Source: Solobacterium sp. UBA1789 (lineage in GTDB: Bacteria; Bacillota_I; Bacilli_A; Erysipelotrichales; Erysipelotrichaceae). From it: DNA of 8,166 nt. Location: NCBI GenBank assembly GCA_002314515.1, contig DCGB01000094.1:1-8166 (forward strand). The letters run 5' to 3'. A model generated the notes under the pieces. That model ran no database searches, was not told where the DNA came from, and saw nothing but the letters and a program-made list of their open reading frames with translations. Position numbers and translations under genes: made by a program. This document shows positions 1-5,235 of this stretch, piece by piece; position 1 is the first letter of the stretch, and each line of letters opens with the position of its first letter.

Positions 1-2
1 AA

Positions 3-332
3 TATGAAAATAATTATGTTTTTGCTGATGGAAGTGAAACAGTAAAGACCAATTATGGTGAATTTGTTTATGGAATTAATGAATGCCCGGATTTCGCAAA
101 GAATGTTAATTCTATTTTAGAAAAAGGCGCAAAGGATATTTCGGTTAATGTATATACGGAAAACGGAGTCCTTGAAAGAAAAGTTTACAGTGATATTTTC
201 CTTCTTCATACTGATTATGAAGTATACTCAGATACTGAATATACCAACTTATTATCAGGCGACAATGGTTATTACGTGTTTGATACAAGCGATGATATTA
301 ATGTTTATCTGAAGACACCAACTACAGAATAG
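3..332 (+). CDS. 3' end of an unrecognised protein gene (partial)
   Basis: An open frame enters from the left edge and runs 109 codons to a TAG at 330-332; the start lies outside the window. I do not recognise the family. The visible part is acidic and rich in Tyr, Asp, Asn and Val, with alternating hydrophobic and polar residues (for example VYTENGVLERKVYSD) that suggest beta strands. It has one Cys and no membrane segment. It ends in a Thr/Pro tail (KTPTTE). It could be the C-terminal domain of a secreted or surface protein, but that is only an impression from composition. A stem-loop begins about 2 bases after the stop. The frame is continuous and coding-like, so being a gene end is fairly secure while its function is unknown. 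Confidence 0.65.
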   Translation, partial: YENNYVFADGSETVKTNYGEFVYGINECPDFAKNVNSILEKGAKDISVNVYTENGVLERKVYSDIFLLHTDYEVYSDTEYTNLLSGDNGYYVFDTSDDINVYLKTPTTE

Positions 333-333
333 T

Positions 334-366
334 GAACCACCACTAAACTGAAGATTTAGTGGCTTC
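334..366. repeat. Stem-loop just after the partial gene
   Basis: CCACTAAA (340-347) and TTTAGTGG (355-362) form a perfect 8-bp stem around a 7-base loop. Outside a small internal loop, GAA (334-336) pairs with TTC (364-366). No T-run follows, so it is a poor intrinsic terminator. A hairpin like this next to broken coding sequence also resembles the subterminal hairpins of IS200/IS605-type elements. That comparison is inference, because no transposase is visible. Confidence 0.5.
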
Positions 367-478
367 TGACTTCATCGCTGCTTCATCTAGACAAAAGTAT
401 GTTAATTCTTTTGTTTCAAACGATAAGTTATATGCAGCTTACTTTACAAGATTCTTACAATACAAAGAGGCTGGTTAA
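347..478 (+). pseudogene. Possible 3' remnant of a lost protein gene
   Basis: After a stop at 344-346, this frame stays open for 43 codons to a TAA at 476-478. It reads like real protein in its C-terminal half (SRQKYVNSFVSNDKLYAAY, then FTRFLQYKEAG). There is no ATG, no ribosome binding site, and the frame differs from the gene ending at 332, so it cannot be expressed as it stands. The likeliest explanation is the C-terminal end of a gene whose 5' part was deleted, perhaps by the event that left the hairpin at 334-366. I do not recognise the parent family. A chance open frame of this length is possible in AT-rich DNA, so confidence is low. Confidence 0.3.
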
Positions 479-480
479 CT

Positions 481-535
481 GACAAATAAAGCGACAATAA
501 AAAAGAGATTTGTCGGGAATCTGATATAAGTTGTC
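481..535. promoter_or_regulatory. Cluster of GACAA/TTGTC half-sites upstream of the double-glycine peptide gene
   Basis: GACAA occurs at 481-485 and 493-497, and its complement TTGTC at 510-514 and 531-535. The outer pair extends to GACAAAT (481-487) and ATTTGTC (508-514); the inner pair extends to CGACAA (492-497) and TTGTCG (510-515). Four related half-sites in 55 bases directly before a promoter look like operator DNA or competing hairpins. No regulator can be named. Confidence 0.3.
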
Positions 536-545
536 ATAGTTTTGT

Positions 546-570
546 AATGATAATATGTGATAATATCATT
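546..570. promoter_or_regulatory. Extended -10 promoter and overlapping repeat/palindrome of the 588 gene
   Basis: TGTGATAAT (556-564) fits an extended -10 element (TGn then GATAAT) and would start RNA near 571, leaving a very short leader. No -35 lies at the usual spacing; TTGTCA at 531-536 is 22 bases away. The same bases hold a 10-base tandem repeat, TGATAATATG (548-557) and TGATAATATC (558-567), and a wider near-palindrome with arms AATGATA (546-552) and TATCATT (564-570). The half-site TGATAAT recurs before the hydrolase gene at 1150-1169. Confidence 0.45.
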
Positions 571-587
571 AATCAAAGGAGAAAATC

Positions 588-920
588 ATGTCTAAAAAGA
601 AAGAATTAAGTATTGAAGAATTGGAAAAAGTAAATGGTGGTAATATCTATCGAAACCCTAATGATATTCAATGGCACTTTAATTTAGGTGATCAGGTTTT
701 TATCAAATTAGATGATGGAACAACATTGGCTGAAGCAAGAATAACCAAGAGGGGTTATCATTATGATTCTTTGTTTCAAGACTATGCGGATAGATATTAT
801 GTTGACAGCCAAACAGCACCTAGTTATAGCTCATGGTATTTGGGAGGAAGTAACTGGAATGGCAACGTTGTTTACAAGGGAGTGTCATATAACGCAGTAA
901 TAATAGTGGATGAATTGTAG
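588..920 (+). CDS. Double-glycine leader peptide with long core (bacteriocin-like or exported small protein)
   Basis: Residues 1-18 (MSKKKELSIEELEKVNGG) match the double-glycine leader consensus LSxxELxxIxGG almost perfectly: L7, S8, E11, L12, V15 and G17-G18. Such leaders are cut after GG and exported by peptidase-containing ABC transporters, and they mark class II bacteriocins, peptide pheromones and related secreted peptides. The predicted mature part is 92 residues, long for a bacteriocin. It has no Cys, 10 Tyr and 3 Trp, and reads as beta-rich (GDQVFIKLDDGTT, later VVYKGVSYNAVIIVDEL) rather than as a short amphipathic helix. A second GG (YLGG) lies inside the core. The start is fixed by AAAGGAG at 575-581, six bases before ATG. 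A strong terminator follows at 1027-1058, so the gene looks monocistronic. No exporter, immunity protein or maturase is in the window. The leader call is secure; antimicrobial, signalling or adhesive function is open. Confidence 0.8.
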   Translation: MSKKKELSIEELEKVNGGNIYRNPNDIQWHFNLGDQVFIKLDDGTTLAEARITKRGYHYDSLFQDYADRYYVDSQTAPSYSSWYLGGSNWNGNVVYKGVSYNAVIIVDEL

Positions 921-1026
921 ACCGTCTTTAGCTGTTATTGTATTGTTTGTTATGGCCTAAGTATATGCACTTCCGTGTATTAAAACTGGTCTTTCATAAT
1001 AAAGGGGATTATATTTTAATTTTTAG

Positions 1027-1058
1027 AACCTATTATCATTTTGATGATAGGTTTTTTT
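1027..1058 (+). terminator. Rho-independent terminator of the double-glycine peptide gene
   Basis: AACCTATTATCA (1027-1038) pairs with TGATGATAGGTT (1042-1053) over 12 pairs with one T-G wobble and a 3-base loop, followed by T at 1052-1058. About 105 bases separate it from the stop at 920, with no other gene seen between. Confidence 0.85.
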
Positions 1059-1105
1059 GAATTAATTGATTTGTAGATTTGCATAAAAAGATAGTTTGCA
1101 ATAAA

Positions 1106-1154
1106 TATCTGGGTCTGGTATTGATTTGAGCTTTATGCCGATATGACCCTGATA
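1106..1154. repeat. Large imperfect inverted repeat upstream of the hydrolase gene
   Basis: TATCTGGGTC (1106-1115) is the inverted complement of GACCCTGATA (1145-1154) except for one mismatch. Inside it, GGTAT (1117-1121) can pair with ATGCC (1135-1139, one G-T pair), giving a bulged hairpin with a 13-base apical loop. It lies upstream of the likely -10 at 1177, so that promoter would not transcribe it. It is therefore either a DNA binding region or part of another transcript. Its right arm overlaps the TGATAAT palindrome. Confidence 0.45.
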
Positions 1155-1182
1155 ATTAATTTATTATCATGTAGTATATAAT
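1150..1182 (+). promoter_or_regulatory. Promoter and near-palindromic operator of the hydrolase gene
   Basis: TGATAAT (1150-1156) and ATTATCA (1163-1169) are perfect inverted half-sites around six bases, and 18 of 20 positions are symmetric overall. A consensus -10, TATAAT, sits at 1177-1182, so the palindrome covers the -35 region, where no good -35 hexamer is seen. The half-site equals that of the B. subtilis Fur-family 7-1-7 box (TGATAATnATTATCA), but the spacer here is 6 instead of 1. Iron or peroxide control is therefore only a suggestion. Confidence 0.45.
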
Positions 1183-1200
1183 AATAACGCGAGGTTTTTT

Positions 1201-2181
1201 ATGAAAAAAGTATTTAGCTTATTAATAATAGTCTTAATATTTTTTACTATCACTGGATGTAAAAATCAGGATAATTCCCAGATTAATACTGAAACATCAG
1301 CTTTGCCAATGGAGATTTCTCAGGAAGATTGGGCAAACGCAAAACAATTCGTTGACTTAGCGACTGGTATTAAAATGGCATATGTAGAAATGGGCGATCC
1401 TAATGGTGAGATAGTAATTCTTCAACATGGCATGACTGATAACTCAAGATCCTGGAGTTTTGTTGCACCGTTTTTCGCAAAGGCCGGCTATCATGTCTAT
1501 TTACCGGATTTAAGAGGTATGGGCCTATCTGATGCACCTGATGGTTTCTATTCACCTGTAACATATGCTACAGATTTAGAAGCATTTTTTGATGCTATGA
1601 ACATTGATAAGGCAATTTTAGTTGGACATTCCCTAGGCAGTTTTACTGTACAATCGTTTTCAATTATGTTCCCGGAAAGATGCAATAAGATTGTGCTGGT
1701 AAGCTCTGTTCCTATGAATGGTTATCAAAACGATATGTTGGTTAATGTATATGAATCGTATATCTCATCTTTAGGTGATGACGAACATCTAAGTGATCAT
1801 TTTATTGATGTCTGGTATGCTACAGATTTACATGATGATGCTTATGCTGATGAATTTGATACATTTATTGCCAACATGAAAGCAGAAGCTCAGATATTAT
1901 CAAAAAAAGCCTGGAAGAATATTTTTCTTGGCTTAGCCAGTATCAATCTGTCTGATTTGTATACTCAAGTTGATTACAGTATCCCGGTTCTTCTGTTACA
2001 TGGAAGCGATGATCCTATGACAATAGGAAAGTATCAGACAGAATTAAGAGAAATATTTAATATTGATGATAATAGTTATATTGAATATGAAGGAATAGGC
2101 CATAATATCCAATTTGAAATACCAACAACGTGTGCAAATGACATACTTACATGGCTGGCTAGCGGATCAGGGTCTAAATAG
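1201..2181 (+). CDS. Alpha/beta-hydrolase lipoprotein
   Basis: This 326-residue protein is probably an esterase/lipase-like hydrolase anchored outside the membrane. Residues 1-20 are a lipoprotein signal peptide: KK, then a hydrophobic stretch, then the lipobox ITGC with lipidated C20. A short polar Asn/Gln/Thr linker follows to about residue 40, then an alpha/beta-hydrolase fold to about 320. Visible motifs are the oxyanion-strand HG (76-77), DLRGMGLSD (103-111), the nucleophile elbow GHSLG with S144, a candidate acid D271 in HGSDDP, and catalytic H301 in GIGH, so the triad looks complete. The region at about 175-250 between core strands is the lid. GCGAGG at 1189-1194, six bases before the ATG, supports the start. 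The gene appears to have its own promoter; no terminator is evident after it. Substrate cannot be read from sequence; haloperoxidase- or epoxide-hydrolase-like members share this layout. Confidence 0.85.
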   Translation: MKKVFSLLIIVLIFFTITGCKNQDNSQINTETSALPMEISQEDWANAKQFVDLATGIKMAYVEMGDPNGEIVILQHGMTDNSRSWSFVAPFFAKAGYHVYLPDLRGMGLSDAPDGFYSPVTYATDLEAFFDAMNIDKAILVGHSLGSFTVQSFSIMFPERCNKIVLVSSVPMNGYQNDMLVNVYESYISSLGDDEHLSDHFIDVWYATDLHDDAYADEFDTFIANMKAEAQILSKKAWKNIFLGLASINLSDLYTQVDYSIPVLLLHGSDDPMTIGKYQTELREIFNIDDNSYIEYEGIGHNIQFEIPTTCANDILTWLASGSGSK

Positions 2182-2263
2182 AAAACAATATCTTATTATA
2201 TCTATATATAAAAGCCCGTTTGTCATTTATTAAAGGTGAATGAATTAATTAAAACATCAATTA

Positions 2264-2294
2264 TTTACCAGAATTAAATGATATATTGTATAAT
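2264..2294 (+). promoter_or_regulatory. Candidate promoter of the diguanylate cyclase operon
   Basis: A consensus -10, TATAAT, lies at 2289-2294. TTTACC at 2264-2269 is a weak -35 candidate 19 bases upstream; TTACCA at 2265-2270 gives 18-base spacing. It lies about 45 bases before the ATG at 2339. The rest of the 2182-2338 gap shows no clear terminator. Confidence 0.4.
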
Positions 2295-2338
2295 TCAATC
2301 AACTATCTTGTTTAGAAGGCAAATAAGTTATAAAGAAT

Positions 2339-3454
2339 ATGAAGAAAATATTTGAAAAAATTTTTAAGAATCAGGATGTCAGCGATTTTACTCTGATGCT
2401 CAATCGCCAGGAAATTGAAAAAACCAGCCAGGATGAGATCATTCGAGCAAGTGTCAAGAAATATAGGAAACAATATATTTTAATTTTGTTACTGATTATC
2501 TTTTTTGAGGCTGTAATGATCATTAGAGGTCTGATTTTTTTTGATTTTACCAAAATGCGTCGGATACTTTATATGGCCTGTTATGTTGCGTTGCTGGTGT
2601 TTTCTGCTGTCAGTCTTGTTTTTATGATTTTGTCTTATAAGAAGAACGAAATTACCAGGGGTCACATTAAACTGGTATATTCCTATTGTATTTTTCTAAC
2701 AATCTGGTTGGCTGTGATATCTTTTTTGGATGTCTATGGCGGTCATACTCCTATTGTATTTATGACGGTGGTTATGGGAACTGGTGCCTTGGCTTTCATT
2801 TATCCAAGCTTATATATCATAATTGTTGCGCCGATTTCAGTATTTCTGCTTTGGTTCATATCTAAATATGGCGATGGCACGGTTTCAAGTTCTGGTTATC
2901 CTATTAATTTTCTGGTCTTTATAATCTTTACGTTCTTTATTGTTTTCAGACAGTTTAATCAGAATAAACTGGATTATGTCGTCATGAAAAAACTCGAGCA
3001 GCTTTCTTATCATGATCAGCTGACTGGGTTAAAAAACAGATATGCCTTACATCAGTTTTTAGATAATTTTGATGATGTTTTCTATTTTGGCATGTTTGAC
3101 TTTGATGATTTCAAGATTATCAATGATACTCATGGTCATGATTATGGTGATAATGCTCTTTGTAAAGTGGCCAGTCTACTTGAAGAAAATTTCAATGGCT
3201 GGGCATTTCGATATGGTGGCGATGAATTCGTTGTCATCAGTACCGAACGTGAGGACGAAATTATCAGACGTTGCCAGCTTATTAATAAGAATCTCAAAGA
3301 ATTATATCCTGATGTCGATGTTCAGCTAAGTGGCGGTTTCTATTTTCCTAAAAGTAAGGATGAGACATATGAGGATTATCTGAAATATGCCGATAGAGCT
3401 TTATATCAGTCGAAGATCCAGGGTAAAAACCGTTTCAATTTTTATAAAGAATAA
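2339..3454 (+). CDS. Membrane-bound diguanylate cyclase (GGDEF domain)
   Basis: This 371-residue protein should make cyclic di-GMP from two GTP at the inner face of the membrane. A charged cytoplasmic N-terminus (1-44) is followed by about six hydrophobic segments (roughly 45-62, 76-99, 112-131, 138-156, 157-175, 188-206) that form an unassigned sensor region, a short connecting helix, and a GGDEF domain from about 222. The domain has DQLTGLKNR (226-234), the metal-binding stretch DFDDFKIIND from D254, and an intact GGDEF at 293-297, so it is predicted active. At the inhibitory I-site position (284-287) it reads NFNG instead of RxxD, so product inhibition at that site is unlikely. The ATG is the first start after an in-frame stop and has only a weak AAAG signal; AGAAGG at 2314-2319 is too far upstream. 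The redox-like gene follows within 23 bases. Confidence 0.9.
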   Translation: MKKIFEKIFKNQDVSDFTLMLNRQEIEKTSQDEIIRASVKKYRKQYILILLLIIFFEAVMIIRGLIFFDFTKMRRILYMACYVALLVFSAVSLVFMILSYKKNEITRGHIKLVYSYCIFLTIWLAVISFLDVYGGHTPIVFMTVVMGTGALAFIYPSLYIIIVAPISVFLLWFISKYGDGTVSSSGYPINFLVFIIFTFFIVFRQFNQNKLDYVVMKKLEQLSYHDQLTGLKNRYALHQFLDNFDDVFYFGMFDFDDFKIINDTHGHDYGDNALCKVASLLEENFNGWAFRYGGDEFVVISTEREDEIIRRCQLINKNLKELYPDVDVQLSGGFYFPKSKDETYEDYLKYADRALYQSKIQGKNRFNFYKE

Positions 3455-3477
3455 AAAGCCTTTTTGGAGAAATGGTG

Positions 3478-3846
3478 ATGAATAAATATGCACAAGAGTC
3501 ATTAAGATACAATATCGAGGAACATTGCAACTGCTGTCAGTCTGTGCTTTTGGCATACAAAAAGGAAGTAAACATTGATGCGGATGAAGCATTGAGACTG
3601 GGCTCCTGTTTTGGTGGTGGAATGATGGCAGGAGAGGTCTGTGGAGCCTTAAGTGCTGCCATGATGCTGTTAGGTCTTAAACATGATAGCAGAGATGCCA
3701 AGATTAAGGGCCGTGAATTCCAGAGTGAATTTATTAGAGAATTTGCTTATTTGCGTTGTAAGGATTTGAAAATGACAGCCAAACTGCCTTGCAGTCAACT
3801 GGTAGCTAAGACAGCAGAAATGCTGAGTGATTATCTTGCAAAGTAG
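3478..3846 (+). CDS. C_GCAxxG_C_C family putative redox protein
   Basis: This 122-residue soluble protein matches the small Cys-rich C_GCAxxG_C_C family, which is thought to be redox-active but has no established reaction. It carries the family core SCFGGGMMAGEVCGALSA: C44 before the glycine-rich turn and C55 in the CGAxx(G) motif, here ending in Ala. It also has an N-terminal C17/C19/C20 cluster and C-terminal C94 and C105. GGAG at 3466-3469 decides the start: it is only 2 bases before the ATG at 3472 but 8 before the ATG at 3478, so 3478 is preferred; GTG 3475 is the alternative. It lies 23 bases after the diguanylate cyclase with no terminator between, and two hairpins follow. Family members are often found near transporter genes; here the close neighbour is a c-di-GMP enzyme. 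The family call is good, the function unknown. Confidence 0.8.
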   Translation: MNKYAQESLRYNIEEHCNCCQSVLLAYKKEVNIDADEALRLGSCFGGGMMAGEVCGALSAAMMLLGLKHDSRDAKIKGREFQSEFIREFAYLRCKDLKMTAKLPCSQLVAKTAEMLSDYLAK

Positions 3847-3856
3847 AGATGAAGCT

Positions 3857-3884
3857 TTTCGTTCAAGGTTCAGATTGAACGAAA
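3857..3884. repeat. Perfect 10-bp stem-loop after the redox gene
   Basis: TTTCGTTCAA (3857-3866) pairs exactly with TTGAACGAAA (3875-3884) around an 8-base loop. No T-run follows on either strand, so it is not a standard terminator. It may be an RNA-stabilising 3' hairpin or a protein binding site just ahead of the true terminator. Confidence 0.6.
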
Positions 3885-3909
3885 GTGATAGAAAATATAT
3901 TGTATAAGA

Positions 3910-3946
3910 GGGCATGTCTGAGTCTGAAAGACAAGCCCATCTTTTT
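3910..3946 (+). terminator. Rho-independent terminator of the cyclase/redox-protein operon
   Basis: GGGCATGTCT (3910-3919) pairs with AGACAAGCCC (3929-3938) with one A-A mismatch and a 9-base loop, followed by a T-run at 3942-3946. Confidence 0.8.
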
Positions 3947-4211
3947 GTTAGGGAAAAATGTGGTCCAGTGTATTTAAAAATGATGCAGTCAGACACTAAT
4001 GAAAAATCATAAGCTTTTTAGAGTGTGCACACAAAAGCATGCTGTTGTCAAAAATGTCTGAATAAACGGTATCAGCTTCTTTTGGTTATTGAATTATCAC
4101 AAGAACAGGAGGCTTTACTGTTGAAGTGGATAGAAAATAATTTGTAATATTATAAGAATAATGTAATAATTTATATCCTGATATAAAATAATATTATAAC
4201 GAGGTAATAAG
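3947..4211. other. Gene-free gap with a cryptic Cys-rich short frame
   Basis: No convincing gene is seen between the terminator and lysR. The one coding-like stretch is a frame from 4022 (after a TAG at 4019-4021) to a TAA at 4145-4147. It encodes 41 codons with a CCCQKC cluster near the start and a helix-like end, LSQEQEALLLKWIENNL. It has no ATG and no ribosome binding site; GTG at 4025 is the only possible start near its beginning. It could be the tail of a decayed gene or chance. From about 4141 the sequence becomes extremely AT-rich and forms the lysR promoter region. Confidence 0.4.
4145..4199 (+). promoter_or_regulatory. lysR promoter and operator-like repeats
   Basis: TAATATTATAA occurs identically at 4145-4155 and 4189-4199, 44 bases apart. 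Between them TTATATC (4171-4177) and GATATAA (4180-4186) form a perfect inverted repeat with a 2-base centre. A -10-like TATAAA at 4182-4187 overlaps it. The arrangement would suit autoregulation by the LysR protein, but the extreme AT content lowers the weight of these repeats and the repeat does not follow a clean T-N11-A symmetry. Confidence 0.4.
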
Positions 4212-5135
4212 ATGACTTTACAACAGATCATGTATGCCCTGACAATTGCCAAAGAGGGTTCAATGAATAAGGCAGCAGAAAAATTATATACAACTCAGCC
4301 AACACTAACAAACGCCATCAAGGAACTGGAAAAGGAAATAGGTATCAGTATTTTTGAACGTAATAATAAGGGCGTTTCTTTAACTCAACAGGGTCGAGAG
4401 ATTTTAAGTGATGCCCGGCAGATTTATACTCAATATGAGATGCTGGGTGAAAAATATGGTCCCAAGGGCAATCTGAAACGTAAGTTTGGTGTTTCCTGCC
4501 AGCATTATTCTTTTGCAACCAAGGCCTTTGTCAATACGGTTAAGAAATATGGCTACGATATCATGAACTATGAATTTGCCATTAGAGAGACTAAGACTTT
4601 GGAAGTCATCAGGGATGTCAGTGACGGGCGCAGTGAAATTGGTGTCTTATATCTGTCCAATTATAATCAGAAATATATTCAGAAGCTTTTGGATAATAAT
4701 AATCTGGCTTTTCATTTCTTATATGATTGTACAGCCCAGGTTTATTTATATAAGGGACATCCATTAGCTGATCATAAGTCAATAACTCTAAAGGAACTGC
4801 AGGCTTATCCTTGTATGTCTTTTGAGCAGGGTGATGAAGAAATTTCTTTTCTGGCTGAAGAAATATTGAGTGAAAATCAGTATGATCGTACTATTCGCCT
4901 AAATGATAGGGCAACAATGTTGAATCTGATGGTTGGTTTGAATGGTTATACACTGTGTTCAGGTGTTATCTGCAAGGAATTGAATGGCGAGGATTATATC
5001 TCTATCCCTTATCAGGATGATGAGGATAATCCTAATGCCAATATGCGCTTGGGTTATATCTGTCGTAAGAATGCCAATTTGTCTAATATTGGTGTTGATT
5101 ATGTGACAGAGCTGCAGAATTATTTTTTGCTATAA
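4212..5135 (+). CDS. LysR-family transcriptional regulator
   Basis: This 307-residue protein has full family length. An N-terminal winged helix-turn-helix (1-60) shows the typical core AAEKLYTTQPTLTNAIKELE at 21-40 and the wing ERNNKGVSLTQQG. A linker helix spans about 61-88, and a two-lobed effector-binding domain occupies about 90-295. It should bind DNA as an oligomer and respond to a small molecule. The start is supported by GAGG at 4201-4204, seven bases before the ATG. The gene lies directly upstream of, and codirectional with, a methionine ABC importer. By context it is likely a regulator of methionine or sulfur-amino-acid uptake, as with MtaR/CmbR-type regulators in other Bacillota, but it is not close enough by eye to name. 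A hairpin after the stop may end its transcript, or the importer may be read through from it. Confidence 0.9.
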   Translation: MTLQQIMYALTIAKEGSMNKAAEKLYTTQPTLTNAIKELEKEIGISIFERNNKGVSLTQQGREILSDARQIYTQYEMLGEKYGPKGNLKRKFGVSCQHYSFATKAFVNTVKKYGYDIMNYEFAIRETKTLEVIRDVSDGRSEIGVLYLSNYNQKYIQKLLDNNNLAFHFLYDCTAQVYLYKGHPLADHKSITLKELQAYPCMSFEQGDEEISFLAEEILSENQYDRTIRLNDRATMLNLMVGLNGYTLCSGVICKELNGEDYISIPYQDDEDNPNANMRLGYICRKNANLSNIGVDYVTELQNYFLL

Positions 5136-5173
5136 AAAATATTTATAACAAAGTATTGTATTATTTAATTTCC

Positions 5174-5223
5174 AAAAGCTGATTAGAAGTGATAAATTTA
5201 AATCAGCTTTTCTTAAAGCTTTA
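5174..5223 (+). promoter_or_regulatory. Hairpin (terminator or attenuator) before metQ, with an alternative fold
   Basis: AAAAGCTGATT (5174-5184) pairs perfectly with AATCAGCTTTT (5201-5211) over 11 bp with a 16-base loop, followed by CTT. Part of the right arm, AGCTTT (5205-5210), can instead pair with AAAGCT (5215-5220) through a 4-base loop. A 10-base palindrome TAAAGCTTTA (5214-5223) then abuts the metQ ribosome binding site. This could be the weak-tailed terminator of lysR or a leader switch for metQ. No S-box or T-box motif is seen, and the 100-base gap is short for either. Confidence 0.5.
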
Positions 5224-5235
5224 GGGAGATATTTT

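Noticed and set aside
965..1060. Short open frame starting at an ATG and running through the terminator
   Set aside because: It has no ribosome binding site and its 3' half is the hairpin terminator at 1027-1058, so it is not a credible gene.
1078..1100. TTTGCA direct repeat (1078-1083 and 1095-1100)
   Set aside because: It is only six bases, in AT-rich sequence, with no promoter nearby; too weak to call.
1150..1169. Definite Fur or PerR box
   Set aside because: Half-sites match the Fur-family 7-1-7 consensus, but the spacer is 6 instead of 1, so I list it only as an operator-like palindrome.
2182..2338. Terminator after the hydrolase gene
   Set aside because: No stem with a T-run could be found in this gap; only AT-rich partial palindromes are present.
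3453..3465. AAAAAGCCTTTTT as a terminator of the diguanylate cyclase
   Set aside because: The stem is five A-T pairs with a 3-base loop, too weak to stop transcription, and the next ribosome binding site follows at once.
3472..3477. Start of the redox protein at ATG 3472
   Set aside because: GGAG at 3466-3469 would be only two bases upstream. The ATG at 3478 has normal spacing, and the family N-terminus fits.
3670..3996. Minus-strand open frame of about 108 codons
   Set aside because: It lies mostly opposite the well-supported redox-protein gene and passes through the hairpins at 3857 and 3910. It has no recognisable protein features.
5136..5235. S-box or T-box riboswitch before metQ
   Set aside because: The gap is only 100 bases and shows none of the conserved motifs of either class; only simple hairpins are present.
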